Notes under the pieces: model-generated
Seen by the model: the letters and a program-made list of their open reading frames with translations, nothing else
Databases searched by the model: none
Told to the model about the DNA's origin: nothing
Position numbers and translations under genes: made by a program
Part shown: positions 10,939 to 20,994 of the stretch, piece after piece
How the letters are laid out: the number at the start of each line of letters is the position of its first letter
Numbering within the stretch: position 1 is the stretch's first letter
Source of the DNA: Adiantum capillus-veneris
Taxonomy: Eukaryota; Streptophyta; Polypodiopsida; Polypodiales; Pteridaceae
Length of the DNA stretch: 64,000 nucleotides
Assembly (NCBI GenBank): GCA_014529385.2
Contig: CM043953.1
Span: 89,148,342-89,212,341 of the forward strand
Direction of reading: 5' to 3'

Positions 10939-11255
10939 TTAGAAGAAAGTCTTTGTTGCTCTCACCTCAGACTTGGCTTCATAATATCCTAGGTAAGAGG
11001 GTAGAGTTTTCAGCGAGTCTAGTTGGCTGTGCCCCGCCGAACTGATTGATCCCTGGTCTCCTCCTTGTGAATGTATATCAAAGTTCATTTGCGACCTTGC
11101 CTCAAATTCTTCAATAGGAGGTAAGATCTCATTCTTCTCTTTTCTCATGCAATTCATGTGGTTACTCACCCTGTTAGCTTCATTGCCCTCACAGATTTGC
11201 TTCCACAGATCCTCCAGACCGTTACAGTCGTTTCCCATGTCTGCCAATGTTTTAA
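10939..11255 (-). pseudogene. Gag C-terminal part of copy A, left of the inserted transposon
   Basis: The stretch 11295-10939 contains DCNGLEDLWKQI and ILPPIEEFEARSQMNF, matching A' at 1250-1047. Its first codons (above 11255) are transposon sequence. Gag resumes at 12594 on the other side of the insertion, so this is the downstream half of an interrupted gag. Confidence 0.75.
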
Positions 11256-12593
11256 CACTAGAATGGTAACAGGACACTTTTATGTCCTTGGACACTTTTG
11301 TGTCCTGTTAAGTGACCATTTTGCTTGAATTATTTGGAGAGTATGAAAATGAATTTCTAGGTGCTATATATCCACAAAGTTGCCTTATGAGCTAAAAAAC
11401 TTAGCATTTTTTTTGGAGTATCGATCTCACCATTGACCTTACTCTTGTACAACATTTTTGAACCTAAACTGTGTGAAAAAACGGGTCTTGTTTTTGGCTT
11501 TTTTTTCAATTTTTGGCAACTATACCACTCTAAACTTCATGTTTGTAAGGTTTAGATGGCTAGAGGTTAGGATTTCATAGTTCTCGACATGTTTTGATGC
11601 TTGTAGGGAGAGCTAAGTGTTAAAATTGAAAGTTATGACCAATTTACAAGAATTGTATAATCCTGTTTTTGGGCAAAATTAGCAATTTTATGATTTTTTT
11701 GGTGGCTTTCTTGATATCCAAATTCAATTTTGATTATGTAAGTGTATTGTATAACATAAATCTAATCTTCCTTGAGTTTTGGGGGACCTAATATGCTATA
11801 TAGCATAGTATATGATGATGGTTGAGTTTTTTGATTGCTGAAGAATACGATACATTTTAGAGTAGCAAGTATAACTTTCTCAATATTGCTAGTTTCTTAG
11901 GCCAATTGTGTGTATTTTGTAGGTAGTAACCATATCTAATCATAGACTACAAACTTGGTTAGATATTGAGTAGTTTCTATGGGTTTCTATAGGTCATAAT
12001 GCTAAACCCAGTTTTTTCATGTTTGCTGTATTTAGCACTTTATCATTGCCCCCAAGGTTCCAATTGTAAGAGATCCATTATCCTTTTGACATGATCCATG
12101 GCTCCTTTTGAATCCAAAGGCCCAAATGGAACTAAGAAAACATGTATATAGTATCTGTATTGAGCATGACTATAGAAACTTTGATGATAGGTCCGCAGTA
12201 TGGCAAAAATGCAACTTTTTGGTACCTATTTTTTTTGCCCAAAAACAAATTAGTGAGGTAAAAGAAACCATATGTTTTGGTCACCAACCCATTGAAGTTA
12301 ACGGGGCATTTTATCTCATGTCCTACAAAAATCCCCACTCTTATTTATATGCAATCAACCGTAAGAAATTGTTGTTTTGGGAAAAAATGCACTAGTCCAT
12401 CAACTTTGGAGGCTTGTAGTGACCAAGGGATGAGAAAAATTACAAGTTTCTCATTTTTTCCATATGTAGTATTTATTGAACTATAAGCTCATGAAAGGAT
12501 TTTTCAAAATGAGTGGATCTACTATGGTTTTGGAAATTTCTCCCTAAACCCTAAAAGTACACTTTTATGTCCTGTTAGGTTACCATTCTAGTG
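11256..12593. mobile_element. 1.34-kb terminal-inverted-repeat transposon, non-autonomous, TTAA target duplication
   Basis: The ends are CACTAGAATGGTAAC at 11256-11270 and its exact reverse complement at 12579-12593, flanked by TTAA on both sides (11252-11255 and 12594-12597). Copy A' has TTAG at the matching undisturbed position, so the empty site supports a precise insertion. Inside the ends the shared word AGGACA and 13-bp oppositely oriented words (CACTTTTATGTCC and reverse complement) form subterminal repeats. The body is AT-rich. The only ORF (95 codons at 12108) resembles no transposase I know. TTAA duplication and a CxCTAGAA start resemble piggyBac-type ends; a TA duplication with longer ends is the alternative. 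Confidence 0.75.
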
Positions 12594-13543
12594 TTAAGTT
12601 GGAACCCCTCACTTGCCTCATCTATTGTATTTGGCACTATGATAGGCTCTCCTCTTGATTAATAGGCATTCGTGAGTCTTTCCTTCTTTTCTACTTGTTC
12701 CTCCAAAGCTGGTTGGATAGGGGTTGGAGCTGGTACTTCATGCCAATTTGCACGTTTACCAAGCGGGTGGGTTTTCTATCAAAGATTGAGCTGTTTCAAT
12801 CATCTTTCTACACATTTCCAACCTCTGTTTTTCTATTTTAGCATATGGATAAGTCATCCATCTTTGCTCTTGGGTTTGGTTCTTCTTGAGTCTGGCTTCA
12901 TAAGCTTTTAGAAGTGCATCCAACTACTCATTTACGTTGTCTGCCAATACTAATCCTCCTGATCCTGCACTTTTGGGTTCTGCTATTTCCTTGGGTGCTA
13001 TGGTTGCCGTAGTGTGTGAGCTTAGGCTAGCTAGATCCTCTAACCGCTCTAATCTATCCTTTGTGTTTTTAACTCCTCGGATAGAGTTGTTTGCTCTCGT
13101 TCTTTCCTAGCTTTTATCCGCCCCTTTCTAGCTTTCCAAGGGCTTCTCTGATTTTTTGTTTCTGAACTTGGGGCATCGGTTTTTGGCTCTTCAATTATGG
13201 GTTCGTTCGTCATTATTTGAGCTTGAGCTCGTGTCACCGCCTGAATAAGTATGATTGTTTCATTTTCTGACCCTCCACTGGAAGGCACTACTTCCAGCAT
13301 GTTCAAGGTAGTTTCTGCTCCTTTGCTTGGGTTCTTAGGGCAATCAGGAATCAAATGAGTGACTCCACACTCGGTGCAATATGCGTTGACTCTAATGATT
13401 TCATCATGAGGGCAGTCTCTTAGCCAATGGTCTCCACCACACTTGTAGCAGGGTCCCTTGGGTTGTTGAGGTGATCCTTGAGCTCCTCTTTGTTGGTATG
13501 CATGTCTCTGTTGGACCATGCCTCCGTTGTCTATGAACAACAA
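12594..13543 (-). pseudogene. Gag zinc-knuckle and coiled region of copy A
   Basis: The 164-codon stretch 13543-13049 holds two zinc knuckles, CYKCGGDHWLRDC (about 13450-13410) and CTECGVTHLIPDC, both spaced C-x2-C-x3-H-x4-C, one residue shorter than the classic CCHC. They are followed by a Lys/Arg-rich region (KARKGRIKARKEREQ). From 13049 to 12594 homology to A' 1707-1260 continues through frameshifts. The knuckles bind RNA in related elements. Confidence 0.8.
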
Positions 13544-13963
13544 TGTTCGTTCATCTAAGCTATATCTTCCTTCTCATGTTGTCGGTGCAGTTGTTGGTGG
13601 TCCTATATTTCCTATCATGCTCCATGGTTCAGGTGTCGAGGGTTCTTCTGGCGGATAATAGACAAGGTTTGCCACATATCCATTGGGATCTTCATAATAT
13701 GAATGCATAGGCACCAAAGCCTTCTCTTCTGATTCGGTTACGGTTGTTCTATATCCTATGCCGACTGGTCATGATCCTGGTAGGGGTGGTTGTTGCCCCA
13801 ACACTGGTTGTGGTATTTCTACACCTAAAGGTCCTGGTAGGTTGCCTGCTTGATACCTAGGCATTGGTGGAACTTGAGGAGAAGCTACCTGAGCTTGGGG
13901 AGCATAAGGTCTCTCTCTCACATATCCCTTGTTATAATAACATTCCTCCGTCCCATGGTTTGT
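13544..13963 (-). pseudogene. Proline-rich spacer between capsid and zinc knuckles of copy A gag
   Basis: No long open frame remains, but the DNA is colinear with A' at 2150-2650, where the frame reads a Pro/Gln-rich linker (LGQQPPLPGLRPAG). Several stops and small indels break it. Confidence 0.55.
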
Positions 13964-14699
13964 TCATTTTTGCTCAATAGCACACCACTTCGACTGTTTA
14001 GCTTGGGGTTTGGCGTACAAGTTAATCTTTTTTAGCACTTCCTCTACAAGCTGCTCTTGGTTTACATCTACTTCTCCTTTCGGTGTTGTCTTAGAAGACT
14101 TGCTTCCACTTTGTTGTGAAGATGAATCGTCGCCAAGGTCCTTGAACTCACCCTCTTTGTAGACCACACAATTGTCTACAAGGTAAAGAGCCTCCTTGGT
14201 TAACTCATTCAACCTCGTGCTCCTCTTCATATGTAAGTCCTTCTGGAGATCTGCATTCCTTAGTCCTTGGATAAATATAAGCATAAGTCTAGACTGAGTT
14301 GGCAGTTCTTCCACCGGGCAGAACTTAACATACCTTTTTTAGTCTTAGGGCCGCCTTTCGCATAGATTCTCCATCTTTCTGTTTGAATTTATGGATTTGT
14401 GAGACGGTATTATGAGCTATCCCCCTTTGTGAGAATTCCTTGATAAGCTTGTCAAACACTTCCTCCATAGACTCAAAGTCTCTACGCTCCACAGAGTCAA
14501 ACCAAGTAGCAGCGTCATCCTCTAGGGTTAGTCCAAACCCCACAAATTGGGTAGGGAAGTCTAGCACCTCTTCCGCTCTAATTACACGCACAAAGGCTGC
14601 TACATGATCTCTTGGATCTCTGTTTCTTGTGTATTTCTTGTTTACCCATTTTTGCACTTGAGAAGGTCTAATTCTACGATGGTCTACAAACCTCATCAT
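13964..14699 (-). pseudogene. Gag capsid-like domain of copy A
   Basis: Stretches 14699-14325 and 14314-13964 join through a one-base shift near 14330 (KAALRLKK to RYVKFCP-type sequence). Retrotransposon-gag words are RDPRDHVAAF, ATWFDSVERRDFESMEEVF, FSQRGIAHN, KFKQKDGESMRKAA and LIFIQGLRNADLQKDL. It matches A' 3428-2658 almost throughout, so both copies carry the same gag family. Confidence 0.85.
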
Positions 14700-14923
14700 T
14701 GGATCTCCACGTCCTAATCGATATACCTCCTTTGGTCTTCTGTAGTAGGCTGGTTCCTCTCCCAGTGGTGCTCCTAAGCCATAATTTCTAACAGTTCTTG
14801 CCAGAGATGGTTCATTTCTTCGAACTCTTTCTATGGGTGGTCTTCCATGCTCTATTGACCCTTGAATCTTTGGCTTAATCTCTCCTTGATACCTTGAATA
14901 GAGTGGGGGTTCTTGTAAATCCC

Positions 14924-15779
14924 TTAGCCCTCGTGCGGCTTGATAACCATCTCAGTTTTGGTCTTGTCCCATTGTTGCACTCTGTCGAAGCCATGTCTGC
15001 AATGATGGTTGAGTTGTTGGTTGGTTCTGATTGTTGAATGTCTATGGTCGGGTAGAATGTGAGGTAGCGTCATACTCCTCTGAAAAGGGATTTGTAGACT
15101 TGCTAGGGGTGTAGGTGGCTCTTGGCACTTCGTCGGGGACATATGTTGATTCTCCTCGAACTGTTGCCTTTTCTACCTCCTCTGCAAGAATGTGTTGGTA
15201 TTCTCGCCCGTATCTATCAACAAAAACAATATCCTTCCCCATTGCAGTTTCATAGGAGAATAAGTAAAGTACCTTGTCTTTGCTCAACTCGGTTAAGTAT
15301 GGTTCTTTGCAGCGAAAGTAAGAGACTATTCCCTCGCTCTCATGCTTGTAGATTCCCACATTCTCATTATAAGTTGAAACCCTGGTTGTTTTCTTATCAT
15401 ACATATAAATTGCTCCAGGTCGATCAAAGTTTGGTGGCGGTCCTTGAGTTTCTAAAACCATTTTCCCTTTCGCCACGTTATCTCCATATCTGTTGTAATC
15501 TTTAGGGTTACTAACTATCAGATAGTGGTTCCCCTTTTCATCTCAGAATCTATCTCCATCATCATAGACTCGAATTATCTCTAGTCTTTGAGCCGGTCTT
15601 TCTTCAATACAAATACACTTACGTCCTCGATAGTCATAAAAGACTAGGGATCCCTCAATTTTGTTCCTTCTAAAAAGATCACAGTGAACTTGGAATCATT
15701 CAAAGGATTTAAGGAGGTGCTTCCTCCTGGCATTGGTCCGTGATAGGTAAAACCTCCTGGCTGTTGACTACCCATCATG
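14924..15779 (-). pseudogene. Gag N-terminal region of copy A
   Basis: A likely start lies at 15779 (MMGSQQPGGFTYHGP). The frame shifts near 15650 and carries a TGA near 15540 in a context where CGA would fit. It is open again from 15476 to 15042. Words such as RPGAIYMYDKKTTRVSTYNE and VSYFRCKEPY match A' 4120-3650. I do not recognise this domain outside the family. It lies upstream of the capsid domain. Confidence 0.65.
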
Positions 15780-16362
15780 AAGAAGGATTTATCTTATGAG
15801 GTGTCAGTATCACTCCCTTCCTCAATAATCGGTGCTAGTGGATCTAGCCTTGCCTGAGTTACACTCTCTTCGGTGGACACTAAGCTACCTTGGTCACCTG
15901 CCACCTTCTGGTCTCTAAAAATGTATCTTTCTGATCTTAAATTCATCAAACTTATCAATGAAATTTATCACAAATCCAACCACTCACCTGACAATGGATC
16001 AGTCTCCGCACAATTTCTTGCTTTGCTGAAAAAACCTGTACACAAGTGTTTAATTTTGGCAATTGAATCAAAGAATTTAATATCTAGAGGTTATCTTAGT
16101 AATAATTGGTGTAACTGGAGAGTTAATCTTAACCAATACAGTATTTTATACACTACTGATGTTTTGGATTAGGTCTGCTAATTTGGAACTGTACTTCCGC
16201 GGATGTTGGTCAATTTACGTAAAAAATTTTGAATTCAGTCTTTGCCCGTCAAATGGAAAAACAAGGTCCAAATTCACTTCTGAAAGAAGTTATGGAACCC
16301 TAAAGCCAAATGGAACCTCCCTGTCTAAGCCTAGTCAAATTTTCTCTTCACTAAGCCCCAAT

Positions 16363-16386
16363 AGACATCCTACGCGTAGGATGTCT
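16363..16386. repeat. 24-bp perfect palindrome, copy 1 (leader of A)
   Basis: AGACATCCTACG followed directly by its reverse complement, centred on CGCG. Other copies are at 16639-16662 (one mismatch), 16765-16786 (CGTG centre, 22 bp) and 17207-17230 (one change). Half of it recurs in the LTR at 18133-18145. It contains ACGCGT, an MluI-box-like hexamer. Confidence 0.9.
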
Positions 16387-16638
16387 CCTGCTCTGTTTTG
16401 CCTGGATTCTTGCACTATGAATTCCCCTTGATGTGTTGAGTTCACAGCTGTTTTTACTTTTTGATTTGGACACCTATAAGCTGGTCAATGGATCAGAAAT
16501 CTGTTCCGACAGCCTGCTGCTGGTTTTGATCATTCAAATCAACTCCAATTTGGACCAAAATTGACTAGGAGGCTTGCCTCAGGCTATACAACACCTTTCT
16601 ATGCCCACAGTCAGTATCTGGCTTCAATTTCTTGCTTT

Positions 16639-16662
16639 AGACATCCTACGCGTAAGATGTCT
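16639..16662. repeat. Palindrome copy 2 (leader of A)
   Basis: Same 24-bp palindrome with one base changed in the right arm (GTAAGATG in place of GTAGGATG). Confidence 0.85.
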
Positions 16663-16764
16663 TTTTCATCAGAATGGCTTCAAATTCAAAGCACAGGCTC
16701 CCCTTGAGGTACTGATCACTTTGGTATGCTCAAAATTAGGTTTGGAGTGCAAAATCACACAGAT

Positions 16765-16786
16765 GACATCCTACGTGTAGGATGTC
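16765..16786. repeat. Palindrome copy 3 (leader of A)
   Basis: A 22-bp copy whose centre reads CGTG in place of CGCG. The arms are intact. Confidence 0.85.
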
Positions 16787-17206
16787 TTTTTGGCCTGTTT
16801 GACCCCAGACTTGACCCACAGCTTCCCCTTGATGTCAAAAACCCAGTAGTATGCTTAGATTTTGGTTTGGATTTCAAAAGTCCCCAATTTTAGCTGTTCT
16901 AGCCTTTTTCAGTCAAAAGTGCTAAAGTCTGCTTAGAACCCAATTTTCTCACCCAAATGAGATGAAACCTCTCTCAGTCACTCAGTATATCATGCAGATC
17001 ATGCTCATGCAGCGATCCTATGGTTTTGGTCTTAAAATAATGCTTTGGCACAATTTCAGTAGGATGTCTGGCAATTTCAGTCTATCTGGCCTTATCCTGT
17101 CAAGATATGGTCAAATTTCCACTTTCCAGGTGAAAATAGGACAAACCCCACCTTCTCAACACACTGGTTAACTCAAAATTCCAAAATTCCCACTAGACTA
17201 ACCTGT

Positions 17207-17230
17207 AGACATCCTACGCGTAGGATGCCT
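17207..17230. repeat. Palindrome copy 4 (leader of A)
   Basis: 24-bp copy with one change in the right arm (GGATGCCT in place of GGATGTCT). Confidence 0.85.
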
Positions 17231-17763
17231 CCTGGCTTAAAATTAAATTTTTTCCTGACAGAAATGCTCCTGATGCTCTGCAACTCTATCAGAAACACTC
17301 ACAGTAACTTTTGGACTTCACTTCAGCTTTCAAACACACTTTTGTGTCTTTTTGCGTCTTTACAACCTTGTGATGAATTTACCAACAAGCAAGTATACAT
17401 GCATGAAGTGCTCTAGATCCTGAATCATGATGTCCTACTTAATCTACTCCTACTCATCATGTGAAATGGTGATAATGGTGTTTTGGTTGCTCTCTCGCCT
17501 CTCCGGACTCTCAATCTCTCCTCTCACCGCTTCTACCACTCCAGCTCCTACTATAGAACTCAACTAATATTTAAAACTATCCCAGTCTACCTAAATCTAC
17601 CTAAGTCGAAGGATCTAGGCCAGACACACGCTCCCTAGACTCCCTCTAAGACCTAGAGAGTCCTCCACCCTCTGATCCTATCTAAATGTAAAACGAGACT
17701 TTTGGCAAGCCAAACAAGCCCTATCCTCAAGGACTAGTCTCAGTCACCTGCCTAAGGTTTTCG

Positions 17764-17781
17764 TCCCCGACAGCGGCGCCA
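17764..17781 (-). other. Primer binding site of copy A (tRNA-Asp type)
   Basis: On the minus strand the LTR end ...CCAACA is followed by one spacer base and then TGGCGCCGCTGTCGGGGA. From memory, plant Athila/Tat-type elements use TGGCGCCGTTGCCGGGGA, complementary to the 3' end of tRNA-Asp. This differs at two pyrimidine positions. Its place directly against the LTR fixes element orientation and the LTR end. Confidence 0.8.
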
Positions 17782-17782
17782 A

Positions 17783-18711
17783 TGTTGGACGGATACGCCG
17801 CGACGGACGTCAGCACAGCGAGAACTCACCTAACAAGATTTGTCAGCTAAGGACGAAGCTCCACCCACGGGCGCATAGAAGCAAGCATAGGGTGTCAACC
17901 TACACTCAACCGACTCCTAACTAATTCCTAAAGAGGTCTCTACCCAATGTCTAAGTCACAGCCTTCAGGAGTGCATAAGAGGAAACTTCCTACAATGCTT
18001 TCTAGAACCAAAGACCCATCAAACAATCTCGAAACACCACAGAACTTGAAGGAGACCCTACTAACACCAATAGGTCGCTCTCCCTAAGGTCTATGAACCA
18101 AAACCCCAACACAAAACACCCGGTGCAAAATCACGTAGGATGTCTGGCCGAAATTTGCAGGTCTTCGTTTCCAAAATCTAAAGTGCCTAATGTATAGCTC
18201 TACTCAATGTGAACGCGTGGATATGCTGCAATGCAAAATCGGACAACATATGCTCACCGAATCACCAAATGAAGCTCGGAGATGGAGCTCGCAAAACCGG
18301 ACCGTACGCGCGCAATGTAGGTATCGGCTCATAGCTCTCGTCGGGGGCAACATGCTGCACTTCTCCGCACTCGATTTCGACGACTGGTGCACATGTAGCG
18401 TCAAGATGAAGCTCACACTCTCTCTCGTACACAGTATGCTCACTCACAGACTTCAAAACTTTTTTAGAATGACAAAAGGTTTTTCATTAAGGTCAAAAAG
18501 TGGTATAAATACCTTACAATTCTCAAACCCTAAAGTTCCAAATCAACCATCTACTCAATCTAAATGTCAAAACTGGGATACAATCTGGAAACTTCTGTAA
18601 GCCCCAATATTTACAAGGTGAAATGTCAGGTTTTCTCAATAAATGAATAATTACAAAAAATGATAATCTGCCGAGCCGTCATTTTCCGTAGGGTGTGTCC
18701 AGCTTCTAACA
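17783..18711 (-). repeat. 5' LTR of copy A (929 bp)
   Basis: On the plus strand it runs from TGTTGGAC to TTCTAACA, giving TGTT...AACA ends. One end abuts the primer site. At the other end sequence switches at 18712 to the RNase H frame of element B. A minus-strand TATTTATA near 18493-18503 could be the promoter TATA box. It includes half of the leader palindrome at 18133-18145. The partner LTR is not in the window, so the outer end is inferred from the terminal bases and the junction. Confidence 0.65.
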
Positions 18712-18716
18712 GTTAC

Positions 18717-19129
18717 CTATTATGCAAGCTCCTGATTGGGAACAGGAGTTTTATGTCAACCTATCAGTGGGAGATGATGCTATTGGAGCTATGTTATTGC
18801 AAAGGGGGAAGGAATCTCAGTATATGAAGCATGTTCATTATGCTAGCAGTGTGAAGACTCCTCATGAAAGAGATTTTTTTGAAATTGAATTGGTGATGAC
18901 CAGTATGGTTTATGCTTACAGATGATTCATACACTACTTGCTGCAAAAGTCATTCACCTTTCTCACCAATTATTTATTGCTTCCCCAGCTGTTCAATAAT
19001 TCCAATATAGTGATGAAGTGGGTTATTGAGCTCCAAGAATTGCACTTCACCTTTTTGGTGGAAGAAAGTACTGGAGCTACCCTAGCAGATCTTCTCACTT
19101 ATAAGGATACTCCAATTTTGGTCAAAGAA
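18717..19129 (+). pseudogene. First RNase H domain of element B
   Basis: Words APDWEQEFYVNL, DAIGAMLLQRG and HYLLQKSFTFLTNY match the Ty3 RNase H. Key residues are lost: the first Asp context reads LSVGDD, the TDH motif reads TNY, and the terminal ADxLSR reads ADLLTY. In Tat elements this first RNase H is commonly degenerate and the second takes over. A TGA near 18923 breaks the frame. Confidence 0.7.
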
Positions 19130-19708
19130 GAGGTGGTGCGGAAAAAGGAAGTCCAGACTCTTGCCATCTCTAATGCTTCATTACTATACTCTGATGGTTC
19201 TTATCAAAGAAGTCATGATGCTGCTTCAAGAGGCATTTTCATTTATGATGCACAAGGGAAGCTTATGAGAAAGCAAGGACTGAAACTTGATGCAAAAAGT
19301 ACCAATGAAACAGAATACATGGCTCTTGAAAGTGGTTTGCATATTTGCTTACAATTGGGAATTAAATGCTTGAAAATTAAAGGAGATGCTTTGTTGGTTG
19401 TGAAGCAAGTGTTGGGAGTATGGAAGAATAAGAACCCCAAACTAAAGAATTTATGCTTCAAAGTGAAAGCGTTGCTCAAAAAGCTTGAAGCATGGAGTTT
19501 GCAGCATATTGAGAGGTCTCAAAATGAAGAAGCTCATGATGCTGCCCAAGAGATGATCGCTTGTGGGTTTGTGATAAAGGCATATGCTCCTTTATATCAT
19601 GGGAGGGAAATCTTATCAAAGGAATTGGAGTTTCTATTGACAGGTGTTCTACCTAAAGGTTTACTGTCTTCTAAAAAGTATGCGCTAATAAAGAAATCTG
19701 AGAAATAA
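19130..19708 (+). pseudogene. Second (archaeal-type) RNase H domain of element B
   Basis: The 256-codon stretch 18938-19708 holds, in its second half, the aRNase H: YSDGSYQRSHDAA (catalytic Asp), ETEYMALESGL (Glu), IKGDALLVVKQV (Asp) and NEEAHDAA (final Asp, with an extra His against the usual NxxAD). It would remove RNA from RNA-DNA hybrids during element replication. The stretch itself is open, but the protein around it is broken. Confidence 0.8.
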
Positions 19709-20975
19709 AAAATGCTTGATGATGTGCTTTACATGAAAGGAGGTGATTTGGTTTTGCATCATGTGCCTTGGAAAGAGGAAATTTACAAAATCCTGGAAGA
19801 AAGGGATCTTGTGGAGGCCATTTTTCTATGAAGATCATGTTGCATAAGGTCTTGAAAGAAGGTTATATATGGCTAAGTATTCAATGGGATGTTAACCATT
19901 GGTGCAAGTCGTGTTTGCCTTATCAGAGGATGGGAAAGAGAATTTTGAATCCGGAATTATGAAAGACAATTCTAGCTTTTGATGTGTTTGAAAAATGGGG
20001 TCTGGATGCCATTGGACCCTTACCTATGACTAGGAAAAGAAATGCTTACATGTTGACAACATTGGATTATTTATCTCACGATGGGCAGAAGCCAAGGCTG
20101 TCAAACAGATTACCAGTAAAGAGATGGGGAAATTTGTGTATGAGTACATTGTTGCAAATTTGGTGTGCCACTAGAGCTACTTTTTGATAGAGGACCAGGA
20201 TTTAGAGAGAGATGTTTGATTTCTTTTGCGAAAAGCTCAATATACGGCATAGGTATAGTTCTCCCTATTATCCACAATGCAATGGTCTTAATAAAAGATT
20301 CAACGGAGAGTTGGTATAGAGCTTGACAAAGATGAATCAGACACATGGGAAGACTTGGGATTCAGATTTGCCTTGTGCGTTATGGGCCTACAGAACTGCC
20401 ATCAAAACGAGCACAGGATTTTCCCCTTACCACTTGGTTTATGGCAAGGAAGCTTTATTGCCAATTGAAGTGGAAATTCTTGATTGTTTCCATTGGAAGA
20501 TGAGGAGCAAACAAATGCATGATAGAAAAGGTTATTAGATTTACAATTCTTGCAATTGGATAGAGTTTTAGCTTTGAGTTACTATGAGGAAGTGTCAAAG
20601 AAGGCTCAGCTAAAAGCCAATGAATGCGTGGAGGATAAGAAAATCGAAAAGGGTGATTTGGTGTTGCGATACAATAGTAAGTTGGACAATACCTTTCAAA
20701 AGAAGTTTCAAATCAAATGGGAGGATCCTTTTACTGTTGTGAATAAATCTGATAATGGCACATATCAGTTGACTGATTTGGGTGGTACACAACATAAATA
20801 TTGTGTTAATGGTTATAGATTGAAGAAGTATCTGACACATTTGATGACAATTGTGACATATGAAATGTTATCAATGGAGGGAGGCAATGTTGAGACATCT
20901 GAGGATGTAGATGAGGTTTCTAGGGATGAAATGAAGCAGTTGTTCACCCTAGGGACCTCTACTTGTCATGAATGA
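19709..20975 (+). pseudogene. Integrase of element B
   Basis: Pieces in several frames follow the usual order: an HHCC zinc region with GGHFSMKIMLHKVLKEGY and CKSCLPYQ (19790-19930), core start FEKWGLDAIGPLPM (Asp), a region around 20180 (LLFDRGPGF-like), LWAYRTAIKTSTGFSPYHLVYGKEALLPIE, and a C-terminal 141-codon stretch (20550-20975) with GDLVLRYN and VNGYRLKKYL. TAG, TGA and frameshifts occur at several points. The final stop is at about 20973. Confidence 0.8.
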
Positions 20976-20984
20976 CTAAGCAGG

Positions 20985-20994
20985 CAAGGGGGGG
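20985..20994 (+). other. Polypurine tract of element B
   Basis: CAAGGGGGGG lies 10 bases after the last pol stop, directly before the proposed 3' LTR. Plus-strand DNA synthesis is primed from such tracts. Confidence 0.6.

Larger units (their letters stand above)
15780..17760 (-). other. Leader (5' untranslated region) of copy A with palindrome repeats
   Basis: About 2 kb between the primer site and gag has no coding signal on either strand. It carries four copies of a 22-24 bp palindrome, each followed at varying distance by a word like CTTCCCCTTGATGT in three cases, which suggests degenerate tandem units of uneven length. Long leaders are common in large plant Ty3 elements, where packaging signals lie. 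Confidence 0.6.
5119..18711 (-). mobile_element. Ty3/gypsy retrotransposon copy A (Tat/Athila-like), 5' LTR present, 3' LTR not found
   Basis: Reading right to left the element has: LTR 18711-17783, tRNA-Asp-type primer site 17781-17764, a 2-kb leader, gag 15779-10939 (interrupted by a transposon), protease, linker, RT, RNase H, two HHCC zinc modules, integrase, a C-terminal extension with a second retropepsin, and a basic tail to 5119. Domain order and primer site point to the large Tat/Athila-like Ty3 elements of plants. No match to the LTR is visible at the left end, so that end is truncated or rearranged. Frameshifts and stops make it inactive. Base 18712 onward belongs to element B, so A appears to have inserted into B's pol. 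Confidence 0.8.

Noticed and set aside
12108-12395. 95-codon ORF in the TTAA-flanked transposon as a transposase
   Set aside because: Too short, with no DDD/DDE-type motif or recognisable domain; likely chance in AT-rich DNA.
18190-18600. 136-codon plus ORF in the LTR of copy A
   Set aside because: It lies inside an LTR on the opposite strand to the element, and no domain is visible.
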